From the NCBI RefSeq assembly GCF_032878875.1, contig NZ_CP118157.1:3286001-3350000 (forward strand): DNA of 64,000 nt. Reading direction: 5' to 3'. Each line of letters opens with the position of its first letter. The first letter of the stretch is position 1. The position numbers were made by a program, and so were the translations under genes. The stretch comes from Microbacterium sp. AB (GTDB lineage Bacteria; Actinomycetota; Actinomycetes; Actinomycetales; Microbacteriaceae). Below are positions 7,513 through 15,075 of the stretch, in pieces. The notes under the pieces were generated by a model. The model was not told the origin of the DNA and ran no database searches. It was given only the letters and a program-made list of their open reading frames with translations.

Positions 7513-9548
7513 GAGGCCTCCGGGACGTCGCCCACGAAGCGCGGGCCCGCGCCGGGGAGCTCGTCGAACGCGGGGACGGGCAGTCCGAGACGCTGGCGGA
7601 GAGTGCGAGGAGGGCCCGCCGCCGCTCTCCGCAGGCCGTCGGCGATCCGGAGGAGCCCGGCGGCCGTGCCGGTCTCCTGCACGCGCACGACGGCGGGGCT
7701 GCCGGGCGCCGCACCGGGAAGACGCCACTCGTCGCCGTCGGGGGTTCCGCGGACGACGAGGTCGACGTACGAGTGAGGGTCGTCGAGCGCGGCCTCGCCC
7801 TCGTCGACCGCGAAGACGGGGAGCTGCTGCGGGCTGCTCGGCACGTTGAGGGGGCCCGCGACCCGGTACTCCCCGTCCGCCCCGACGCGCCGGATGAGCG
7901 CGGTCTCGGCGAAGTGCGCCGCCGTGCCGTCGGCGGCGATGCTCTCGCGCGGCCAGCTCCGCCACAGCTGCTGCGCCACGCGGACGTGCTCGCGCGTGCG
8001 CGCATCCGCCCCGCCGCGCAGCGCCCAGGCGAAGCGGCCGCCGCTCAGCTGCTCGAGCGAGGCGAGACGCCGCGCGAAGTCGTAGGGATGGCCCGGAGCC
8101 CCGCCGGTCTCGACGACCAGCCACGCCGCGGGCAGCGCGTCGATGAGCAGGGCGGCCGCCGTCGCGGCGTCGAACGCCGTGCCGTCGCCGACCACGAGCG
8201 CCACGTCCCGGTCCGCGAGACGCGCTCCCGCCTCGGCGAGAAGAGCCCGATCGGCGGCGAGCTCCGCGGGAAGGCTCCCGCCCAGGCGCACGGCGACGAG
8301 CGCCCGCTCGGCCGCGTCCGTCGCGAGCCGCTCCTCGCGCAACGCGGCGCGCTCCTCGGCGGTGGCCACCGTCCCGATGCCGTGGAGCTCGCGGTCGGCG
8401 ATCATCCGCGCCTTGAGCGCCACCGCGTTGTGCGTGGAGACCGTGCGGGCGTCCCGCCAGAAGCGGTCGAGCCCGAAGAGACGACGCAGGCGATCCGCAT
8501 CGGCCGCACGACCGAGCGCGACGGGCAGCGCCATGAGCCGGTCTCCCGCGTCGACGGCCTGGGCCACGATCGCGAGCTGCGCGCGGAACACCGCCGTCTC
8601 GGCGTCGTACGCGAGCGCCTCCGCGTTCTCGGCGTGGGCGCCTGACCGCCCGGGACGGGCGAGCAGGGCGTCCTGTGCCGTCCCGACGAGCCCCGTCGCG
8701 CAGGCGAGCGACGCGTGCGCGGCCTCCGCGGAGGCGCTGATCCGCCCGTACTCCTCGAGCGCCGCGAACGGCGCGGCGCCGTGGGCACGCTCGACGTGGA
8801 CGATGAGCTCGCGCGCCTTCTCGCGGGCGCCCTCCGCGATGCCGGCGAGCACCGCGAGGAGGACGAGCTGCTGCCATCCCGCCGTGCCGGGCTGCTGCGC
8901 GGAGAAGGGCCCGACGTCGAGCGGGTCGACCGGCACGTCCGCCAGCACCGTCGTGCCGCTGGCCGTCGCGCGCTGCCCGAAGCCGTCCCAGTCGTCGACG
9001 ATCGACAGGCCGGGGGCGTCCGAGCGCACGGCGGCGATGACGAGCTCGCCGCCGTCGTCGACGGCGCTGTACTCGAGCCAGTCCGCGTAGGCGCTTCCCG
9101 TCGAGTAGCCCTTGTGCCCCGTGAGCACGAGGCCGCCGTCCGTGCGCGTGAGCCTCGTCGTGAACCGGCCGGCGCTGCCGTCGGCCTCCGTCCATCCCCC
9201 CGCGATCATCGCGCCGTCCGCGATGCGGCGCAGCCATCGCTCCCGTGCGGGGCCCGCAGGGCTCACGAGATGACGCTCGGTGGCGATGACATGGGTTCGC
9301 CAGCTCTGCGCGAGGCTCGCGTCCGCCGCGGCGACGGTCGCGACCGTCTCGATGAGCTCCGTCACCGACGCCCCGAGGCCGCCCTCCTCGACGGGAAGGC
9401 GCATCCGCCCGAAGCCGAGACGGCGCAGCCGGGCGGAGAAGCGCTGCGGCAGCCGTGCCGACGCATCGCTCGCCCGGGCCGCCGCGCGCACCTCGTCGAG
9501 CAGGGCGTCGAGCCCGGGCAGGATGGCGCGGGGGTCGGAGGGAGACAC
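7509..9548 (-). CDS. Fusion: DszC/SfnB-type acyl-CoA-dehydrogenase fold + degenerate NtaA-type monooxygenase domain
   Basis: A 679-residue protein with two parts. Residues 1 to about 410 look like DszC/SfnB flavin monooxygenases: LGFGRMRLPVEEGGLGAS, TLTRTDGGLVLTGHKGYSTGS, LSIVDDWDGFGQRATASGTT, and near the end GLDRFWRDARTVSTHN. Residues about 415-679 resemble a shortened luciferase-like monooxygenase: DFARRLASLEQLSGGRFAW, VAQQLWRSWPRESIAADG, EYRVAGPLNVPSSPQQLPV and the tail TLRQRLGLPVPAFDEL. Much of the barrel core is missing, so this half is probably not catalytic. The GTG at 9548 follows GGTGGAGAGC; no ATG gives a full N-terminus. It overlaps the NtaA-type gene by 4 nt. Confidence 0.8.
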   Translation of the reverse strand: MSPSDPRAILPGLDALLDEVRAAARASDASARLPQRFSARLRRLGFGRMRLPVEEGGLGASVTELIETVATVAAADASLAQSWRTHVIATERHLVSPAGPARERWLRRIADGAMIAGGWTEADGSAGRFTTRLTRTDGGLVLTGHKGYSTGSAYADWLEYSAVDDGGELVIAAVRSDAPGLSIVDDWDGFGQRATASGTTVLADVPVDPLDVGPFSAQQPGTAGWQQLVLLAVLAGIAEGAREKARELIVHVERAHGAAPFAALEEYGRISASAEAAHASLACATGLVGTAQDALLARPGRSGAHAENAEALAYDAETAVFRAQLAIVAQAVDAGDRLMALPVALGRAADADRLRRLFGLDRFWRDARTVSTHNAVALKARMIADRELHGIGTVATAEERAALREERLATDAAERALVAVRLGGSLPAELAADRALLAEAGARLADRDVALVVGDGTAFDAATAAALLIDALPAAWLVVETGGAPGHPYDFARRLASLEQLSGGRFAWALRGGADARTREHVRVAQQLWRSWPRESIAADGTAAHFAETALIRRVGADGEYRVAGPLNVPSSPQQLPVFAVDEGEAALDDPHSYVDLVVRGTPDGDEWRLPGAAPGSPAVVRVQETGTAAGLLRIADGLRRAAAGPPRTLRQRLGLPVPAFDELPGAGPRFVGDVPEAS

Positions 9549-9580
9549 GCTCTCCACCGTACGGAGGCGAGCCGGAGTTC

Positions 9581-9592
9581 TGATACGTATGA
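9581..9592. promoter_or_regulatory. Putative LacI-type operator in the divergent promoter
   Basis: TGATACGTATGA (plus strand) contains the perfect palindrome ATACGTAT. Read on the minus strand it is TCATACGTATCA, one mismatch from the site at 4801-4812. It lies in the 143-bp gap between the divergent fusion gene (start 9548) and the small-protein/LacI/aldo-keto-reductase operon (start 9692), where an autoregulating LacI repressor would be expected to bind. Confidence 0.45.
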
Positions 9593-9691
9593 AGCAAGAT
9601 GACGGAGGACGCCCGCACGCCAGGGCACGCCGGTAGGCTCGCGCAGAGACGGGCGCCGTCGCGCGATCCGCCGTGACGCACGAGGAGCACG

Positions 9692-10333
9692 ATGTCCACA
9701 CACCCGAGCCGGACGGCCCATCCGCACGCCGCCGGCGCCGGGAACGACGTCGCCGCCGAGAGCGGTGTCGCAGCCGACGCGCTCCACGCCGGCAGGTCCG
9801 GATCCGCATCCGGGGATGAGGCCGACACCGTCGAGGCGCCGCGACCCCGCGACGAGAGCGGGACGACCGGAGACCCGCCCGATGCGCCCGTCTCGTGGGC
9901 CGACGGCGATCTCCTGCTGCGGGCCGCCGCCGCGTACGCGGCGATCGCCGACGCAGCCGCCCGCCGGGGTCGCGCGCTCACCGACGGACGACAGCGCGTT
10001 CTCTGGCAGGGCAACACGCCGCTCGCCGCCGACGACCCGCAGTTCCGTCGCCGGATCGGCGAGAACGCGGGCGCCGCACGCGTCGCCGTCGCGGCGGTGT
10101 CCGACCTGTTCGCGGCCGTCCGGGCGGGCGCCGCCGAGGAACGGGACGCGGTCGAGACGGTCGTCGGCGTCGCCGGACTCGCACGCACGCTCGCGACCGC
10201 GGCGTTCGAGACCCTGGGAGCCTCGTCGACGCTGCACGAGCACGGGTTCGACGCCCTGTGGCGCTCCGTGCACGAGTGGGATGCGCGCGTCGACCTTCCG
10301 GCCCTGCACCTGCGCGCGGGGAGCGGTGCGTGA
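9692..10333 (+). CDS. Free-standing C-terminal helical domain of the DszC/acyl-CoA dehydrogenase fold
   Basis: A 213-residue protein. The first 65 residues or so are low-complexity and probably disordered. The rest is helical, and its end (FETLGASSTLHEHGFDALWR) lines up with the C-terminal FAD-site helix of the full DszC-like protein encoded at 12528 (FDALGASATARDGGLDRHWR). No N-terminal or beta-barrel domain of that fold is present, so it cannot be an active dehydrogenase alone. The ATG at 9692 follows GAGGAGCACG. The stop overlaps the LacI start (GTGA). It may be a non-catalytic partner of the divergent fusion protein or a remnant kept by its operon position. Function is unknown. Confidence 0.65.
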   Translation: MSTHPSRTAHPHAAGAGNDVAAESGVAADALHAGRSGSASGDEADTVEAPRPRDESGTTGDPPDAPVSWADGDLLLRAAAAYAAIADAAARRGRALTDGRQRVLWQGNTPLAADDPQFRRRIGENAGAARVAVAAVSDLFAAVRAGAAEERDAVETVVGVAGLARTLATAAFETLGASSTLHEHGFDALWRSVHEWDARVDLPALHLRAGSGA

Positions 10334-11358
10334 GCCGCTCCCGCGAGCGCCGCGTCACCTCCGTCGACATCGCCCGCGCCATCGGCGTCTCGCAGGCGAC
10401 GGTGTCGAACACGATCAACCGCCCCGAGCTCGTCGCGGAGGCGACCCGGGAGAGGGTCCTCACCGCCATGGACCGGCTCGGCTACGTCGTCAACGGCTCC
10501 GCCCGCACGCTCCGCTCGGGGGTGAGCAGCACGATCGGCGTGCTCGTGCTCGACGTCGCGAACCCGTTCTGGGGCGACGTCATCAAGGGCGTGGAGTCCG
10601 TCGCCTCCGAGGCCGCGTTCCCGCTCCTCATCGGGAGCTCCAACGAGGACCCCGACACGGAGTCCGCCGCGCTGTCGTCCTTCGACTCGCAGACCGTGCG
10701 GGGCGTGCTCGCGGCGCCGACCGATCCGGGCCTCCGTCCGCTCCGCCAGATGCACGCGCGCGGCACGCGCGTCGTGCTGCTCGACCGGGAGGATCCGGAG
10801 GGCGTGCTCCCCTCCGTCAGCGTCGACCACGCGCACGGCGCCGCCTCCGCCGCCCGGCACGTCATCGAGGCGGGGCATCGCGAGATCGCGTTCGTCAACG
10901 GATCGCACCGCGTCGCCTGGTGCGCGAGCAGGTCGGCCGGGGTCCGCGACGCGGCCGCGGGCGCCGACGACGTGCGGGTGCACGAGATCGAGATGCGCGG
11001 GATGAGCGCGGAGGAGGGGATGCGGGCCGTCCCGCGCGTCCGCGGTCTCGCGCCGCGCGTGACGGCGGTGCTGTGCGCCAACGACATGCTCGCGCTGGGC
11101 GTGCTCAAGGGGCTCATCGCGGCGGGCGTTCGCGTTCCCGACGACGTCTCGCTCGTCGGCTACGACGACAGCATCTTCGCGAGCATGATCTCCCCCGCCC
11201 TCACGACCGTCCGTCAGGACGGGCAGGAGATCGGCCGCCGCGCGGCACGTCTCCTCCTCGCGGACGACCAGGGCCGCGAGACCACCCGAGCGCTCCAACG
11301 TCCCGAGCTCGTGGCGCGGGGCTCCGTGCGCCGCCTATCACCCAGGAGGAACCCATGA
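10330..11358 (+). CDS. LacI family transcriptional regulator
   Basis: A 342-residue repressor. The N-terminal helix-turn-helix reads VTSVDIARAIGVSQATVSNTIN, followed by the hinge region NGSARTLRSG. The effector domain is sugar-binding-protein-like (IGVLVLDVANPFWGDVIKGVE, then ALGVLKGLIAAGVRVPDDVSLVGYDD). The GTG start at 10330 overlaps the stop of the preceding gene, and its own stop overlaps the start of the aldo-keto reductase (ATGA), so the three genes are one transcript. It probably controls its own operon and the divergent fusion gene through the palindrome at 9581, and perhaps the sugar importer through 4801. The ligand is likely a sugar or sugar derivative (family knowledge). Confidence 0.92.
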   Translation: MSRSRERRVTSVDIARAIGVSQATVSNTINRPELVAEATRERVLTAMDRLGYVVNGSARTLRSGVSSTIGVLVLDVANPFWGDVIKGVESVASEAAFPLLIGSSNEDPDTESAALSSFDSQTVRGVLAAPTDPGLRPLRQMHARGTRVVLLDREDPEGVLPSVSVDHAHGAASAARHVIEAGHREIAFVNGSHRVAWCASRSAGVRDAAAGADDVRVHEIEMRGMSAEEGMRAVPRVRGLAPRVTAVLCANDMLALGVLKGLIAAGVRVPDDVSLVGYDDSIFASMISPALTTVRQDGQEIGRRAARLLLADDQGRETTRALQRPELVARGSVRRLSPRRNP

Positions 11359-12431
11359 CCGACTTCGAGGTCCGATTCGACACGTCCACGGCCGACATCC
11401 ACCGGCCCTACGCGGCCTCGGAGGACCGCTACACCGGCTTCGCCTACCGACGAGTGGGGACGTCCGGCCTGCTCCTCCCGCCCCTCTCCCTGGGCCTGTG
11501 GTGGAACTTCGGCGACGACCGGCCGTTCCGGGTGCAGCGCGAGGTGCTGCGCCATGCCTTCGACCACGGCATCACGCACTTCGACCTCGCGAACAACTAC
11601 GGCCCGCCCAACGGCGCCGCCGAGGAGAACTTCGGCCGCATCCTCCGCACCGACTTCAAGCCGTACCGGAGCGAGCTCGTCGTGTCGACGAAGGCCGGAT
11701 GGCCGCACTGGCCGGGCCCCCACGGCGACTTCGGATCGCGCAAGTACCTCCTCAACAGCCTCGACGAGTCGCTGGATCGGCTGAGCACCGACTACGTCGA
11801 CATCTTCTACTCGCACCGCGTCGACCCGAGCACCCCGCTCGAGGAGACGATCGGGGCACTCGACCACGCCGTGCGCGCGGGCAAGGCCCTGTACGCCGGC
11901 ATCTCGTCGTACTCGCCGGAGCGCACGCGCCGGGCCGTCGAGATCGCCACCGACCTCGGGACGCCCCTCGTCATCCACCAGCCCGCCTACAACCTGCTCA
12001 ACCGCTGGGTGGAGGACGAGCTGCTCGGCACGCTCGACGACACCGGCCTCGGCCTCATCGCGTTCACGCCGCTCGCGCAGGGACTCCTCACGAGCAAGTT
12101 CCTGAACGACCCGCACGCGTCGCACGCGTCGAACCGCTACTCGTTCGACGAGAGCCACCTCTCCGAGAAGAACCTCTCCCGCGTGCGCGCACTCGCCGAG
12201 GTCGCGGGGCGCCGCGGCCAGACGCTCGCGCAGCTGGCGATCGCGTGGCTGCTGCGGGACCGTCACGTCACCTCCGTGCTCATCGGCGCATCGTCGACGA
12301 CGCAGCTCGACGAGAACATCGCCGCGACGCGGAACACGTCCTTCACGGAGGAGGAGCTCGCCGAGATCGACCGCATCAGCCGCGACGAGGGCGACGCCGT
12401 GAACGTCTGGTCGCTGTCGTCCGACCTCTGA
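11355..12431 (+). CDS. Aldo-keto reductase, YghZ (L-glyceraldehyde 3-phosphate reductase) type
   Basis: NAD(P)H-dependent carbonyl reductase with a TIM-barrel fold (358 residues). The catalytic region is visible: GITHFDLANNYGPPNGAAEENFG (Asp and Tyr of the tetrad), STKAGWPHWPG (Lys) and YSHRVDPSTP (His). The Phe/Trp-rich start SLGLWWNFGDD and the long form are typical of the YghZ/AKR14 group. The C-terminal IGASSTTQLDENI binds the cofactor phosphate. It is the last gene of the small-protein/LacI operon. In this setting it may reduce an aldehyde made by the monooxygenases, but that is inference. A long inverted repeat follows the stop. Confidence 0.9.
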   Translation: MTDFEVRFDTSTADIHRPYAASEDRYTGFAYRRVGTSGLLLPPLSLGLWWNFGDDRPFRVQREVLRHAFDHGITHFDLANNYGPPNGAAEENFGRILRTDFKPYRSELVVSTKAGWPHWPGPHGDFGSRKYLLNSLDESLDRLSTDYVDIFYSHRVDPSTPLEETIGALDHAVRAGKALYAGISSYSPERTRRAVEIATDLGTPLVIHQPAYNLLNRWVEDELLGTLDDTGLGLIAFTPLAQGLLTSKFLNDPHASHASNRYSFDESHLSEKNLSRVRALAEVAGRRGQTLAQLAIAWLLRDRHVTSVLIGASSTTQLDENIAATRNTSFTEEELAEIDRISRDEGDAVNVWSLSSDL

Positions 12432-12461
12432 CGGAGACGCCATCCGCACCTCGCCCGGGGC

Positions 12462-12518
12462 TCGTATGACGGAATCGACCCGGTTTCCGCGATGGACCGG
12501 GTCGATTCCGTCATACGA
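12462..12518. terminator. Perfect 22-bp inverted repeat, probable bidirectional terminator
   Basis: Arms 12462-12483 and 12497-12518 are perfectly complementary over 22 bp around a 13-nt loop. The hairpin sits exactly between the convergent aldo-keto reductase (stop 12431) and DszC-like gene (stop 12528). No T tract follows either arm. Confidence 0.7.
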
Positions 12519-12527
12519 ACACGGCGC

Positions 12528-13793
12528 TCAGCCGGCGTCCGGGCTCCCCGAAGCCGCCTCGGGCGTGCCGACGCTCCACAGGGGGTCCGGCAGGACGTCC
12601 GACAGGACCCACTCGCCCACCCAGCGGTTCTTGTAGAGCACGGGGTTGTGGCTCGACACCGTGCGGGCGTTGCGCCAGTGCCGGTCGAGACCGCCGTCGC
12701 GCGCGGTCGCCGAGGCGCCGAGCGCGTCGAACAGGCGCGACGCGATGCGCTGCACCTGCGCCGTCACGACCGACTGCGCCTGCGCGGCGCGGATCTCCGC
12801 GAGCCCCGCGGCCGTCCGCGCATCCTCCGCGGACGCCGCGCCGTCGCGGGCGGCGACGAGCGCCGCGTAGGCGGACTCGACGGCGTCGGCCACGGCCAGC
12901 ACGGTCGCCTCCACGGCGAACGCCTCGGCGGCGAGCTCGCCGATGAGCGCCTGGATCTGCGCGTCGTCCTGCGCGCGCCCGGCCAGGCCATGGCTGTAGA
13001 CGCGCGTGCGCGTCCGCACCCGCGCGGCGGCATCCGCCACGGCGTCCTGCGCGATGCCGGCAAGCACCGTGAGGAGAACGAGCTGGAACTGCGCGGTCTG
13101 GTACCCGAAGCGCTCGGCGACGGGAAGCACGTCCTCGGCGTCGACCGTCGCCTCCTCGAAGAGGATGGTCCCGGTGCCGGTGAGGCGCTGGCCGAAGCCG
13201 TCCCAGTCGTCGAGGACCGTGACCCCCTCCTGGTCGAGCGGGATGAGAGCCGCGACCTCCGCATCGTCCTCCGCGCGGGAGGCGAGCGCGTCGGTCCACG
13301 TGCCGAAGATGCTGCCGGTCGTGTAGAACTTCCGGCCCGTGACGCGCAGGCCGCCGTCCGCGCCCGCCACGATCTCGGTGCCGCTGCGGGCGAGGCTCTT
13401 GCCGGCCGGCTCGCTCCAGGCGTTCCCGACGACGGCGCCCGCCCGCAGGCGCTGGAGCCAGCGATCCCGGAACGCCGCGTCGGCGGTGGTGATCGTCTGC
13501 TCCACGAGCGCGAGGTGCCCGCGCAGGATCTGCGGCAGGTTGGCGTCCGCCGCGGCCACCGCGATGAGGACGCGGGCGAGCGGCCGCCACCCGAGCCCCC
13601 ATCCGCCCTCCGACGCCGGCACGCGCGCCAGCGTGAGCCCCGCGTCGCGCAGGAGGTCCACCTCCGCGACCGGCAGACGCCGCTCGCGCTCGCGCTCCGC
13701 GGCGCCCTCCGCGATCTGCTCGACGACCGGCCGGATGCGCCGGACGACGTCCTCGGGGACGCCCTCCCAGCGCTGCTCGACGAACTGGGACAT
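12528..13793 (-). CDS. DszC/SfnB family flavin-dependent monooxygenase (acyl-CoA dehydrogenase fold)
   Basis: 421 residues. This fold subgroup uses reduced flavin and O2, not acyl-CoA; DszC oxidises dibenzothiophene sulfur and SfnB is linked to sulfone use. Visible marks: ASEGGWGLGWRPLARVL, NAWSEPAGK, LRVTGRKFYTTGSIFGTWTD, VTVLDDWDGFGQRLTGTGTI, and the C-terminal FDALGASATARDGGLDRHWRNARTVSSHNP segment. The ATG at 13793 gives the full N-terminal helix. It lies 14 nt after the stop of the next flavoprotein gene, in a three-gene minus-strand operon beginning at 16482. The substrate is not readable. Confidence 0.88.
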   Translation of the reverse strand: MSQFVEQRWEGVPEDVVRRIRPVVEQIAEGAAERERERRLPVAEVDLLRDAGLTLARVPASEGGWGLGWRPLARVLIAVAAADANLPQILRGHLALVEQTITTADAAFRDRWLQRLRAGAVVGNAWSEPAGKSLARSGTEIVAGADGGLRVTGRKFYTTGSIFGTWTDALASRAEDDAEVAALIPLDQEGVTVLDDWDGFGQRLTGTGTILFEEATVDAEDVLPVAERFGYQTAQFQLVLLTVLAGIAQDAVADAAARVRTRTRVYSHGLAGRAQDDAQIQALIGELAAEAFAVEATVLAVADAVESAYAALVAARDGAASAEDARTAAGLAEIRAAQAQSVVTAQVQRIASRLFDALGASATARDGGLDRHWRNARTVSSHNPVLYKNRWVGEWVLSDVLPDPLWSVGTPEAASGSPDAG

Positions 13794-13807
13794 GTCGTTC
13801 CTCCTGG

Positions 13808-15034
13808 TCACGTGTAGAGGGAGATCGGCTGGACGGCGCCCGTGAGGAAGTGCGCGCCGACCTCGAGCTTCTTGAAGTCCACGGGATCGTGCAGCGAGTG
13901 CGTGCGGGCGTTGCGCCAGTGCAGGTCGAGCCCGACGTGAGACGCCGTCGAGCTCGACCCCGTCGCCTCGAAGACGCGGTTCGCGACGTCGACGGCGGTG
14001 TCGCTCGAGACCGCCTTCAGCTGCGCCACCTCGATCGCGAGCGCCGCACGGTCGTCGGCGGTGACGGCCGATCCCCGGTCGATCGTGCGGTCGAACGAGC
14101 GGTTCACGCGGTCGGCGAGCGCCTCCACGGCGGCGACCCGCGAGACGAGCTCGCCGTAGAGGCGCTGCACGAACGGGTCCTCGCGGTAGGTGTCGGCGGC
14201 GCTGAGGAACCACGAGTTCGGCCGCGCGAGGGTCAGCTCCCGCCCCTGGGCGAGCGCGCCCTGCGCGATGCCGAGGTAGAGGTTGCCGAACACGAGCTGG
14301 ATGCCGGGCGTCACGAGGCTCTGGAACGGCTCGTCCGTGCCGAGGCCCAGCACGTGCTCCGGGCCGACCCGCACGTCGTGGTACCGCACGGTGTTGCTCG
14401 CAGAGAGACGCTGGCCGAGGTTGTCCCAGTCGTCCACGAGCTCGACGCCCGGATGCCCGTACGGGAGCACGAGGTAGGCGAGACGGCCGTCGTGCTCGCC
14501 GCCCTCGACGACGGCGTTCACGAGCAGCGCCTCGCCGACCCCCGACCCCGTCGAGAAGCGCTTGAAGCCGTCGAGTCGGAAGCCGGCGCCGTCGGGCCGC
14601 AGCACGAGGTTCGGGTCGACCGGGTTGACCGAGTCGCCCCAGATCCACCGGCCCTCGATCGTGCGGCGCAGCCATCCCTCCCGCTCGGCGGCCGGCGCGA
14701 CGAAGGCGACGTTCGCCGAGTTGATGTAGTGGTAGCCCAGCAGCTGCGCGATCGACGCATCGGCTCGCGCGAGGACGCGCACGACGAGGAACGCCGACTC
14801 CCAGTGCCCGCCCCCGCCGCCCAGCTCCGCGGGGTCGAGCAGGTTGACGAGGCCCGACTCCTGCAGCAGCCGCGACTCGGCGAACGGCTGCTCGCCCCGA
14901 CGGTCGCGCTCGAGCGCGTCCGCGGCGAGCGTCACGGCCACCTCCTCGGCCACCCGCGTCCAGCGGTCGCGCTCCGCGTCGTCCGCGACGCCGCTCCAGT
15001 GGGTGCGCCTGGTCTGCTCCACGGCCTCGGACAT
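13808..15034 (-). CDS. DszC/SfnB-like acyl-CoA-dehydrogenase-fold flavoprotein
   Basis: 408 residues and paralogous to the next gene downstream. It contains RRTIEGRWIWGDSVNPVDP, FRLDGFKRFSTGSGVGEALL, VELVDDWDNLGQRLSASNTV and the C-terminal FEATGSSSTASHVGLDLHWR. The glycine-rich GGGGGHWESAF lies where family members have a flavin-contacting loop. The ATG at 15034 follows GAAGGAG at good spacing. The gene is 41 nt after the NtaA-type gene and 14 nt before the second DszC-like gene, so a joint oxygenase set is likely. It may be catalytic on its own or a partner subunit. Confidence 0.86.
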   Translation of the reverse strand: MSEAVEQTRRTHWSGVADDAERDRWTRVAEEVAVTLAADALERDRRGEQPFAESRLLQESGLVNLLDPAELGGGGGHWESAFLVVRVLARADASIAQLLGYHYINSANVAFVAPAAEREGWLRRTIEGRWIWGDSVNPVDPNLVLRPDGAGFRLDGFKRFSTGSGVGEALLVNAVVEGGEHDGRLAYLVLPYGHPGVELVDDWDNLGQRLSASNTVRYHDVRVGPEHVLGLGTDEPFQSLVTPGIQLVFGNLYLGIAQGALAQGRELTLARPNSWFLSAADTYREDPFVQRLYGELVSRVAAVEALADRVNRSFDRTIDRGSAVTADDRAALAIEVAQLKAVSSDTAVDVANRVFEATGSSSTASHVGLDLHWRNARTHSLHDPVDFKKLEVGAHFLTGAVQPISLYT

Positions 15035-15075
15035 GGCGTTCTCCTTCGTGATGTGGTCGGTGGTCGTGTGCGGGA

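Noticed and set aside
6259-11298. A single 5-kb minus-strand open frame
   Set aside because: Only its last 417 codons (from 7512) resemble a protein family. The upstream part runs antisense to the LacI gene and in a wrong frame through the fusion gene.
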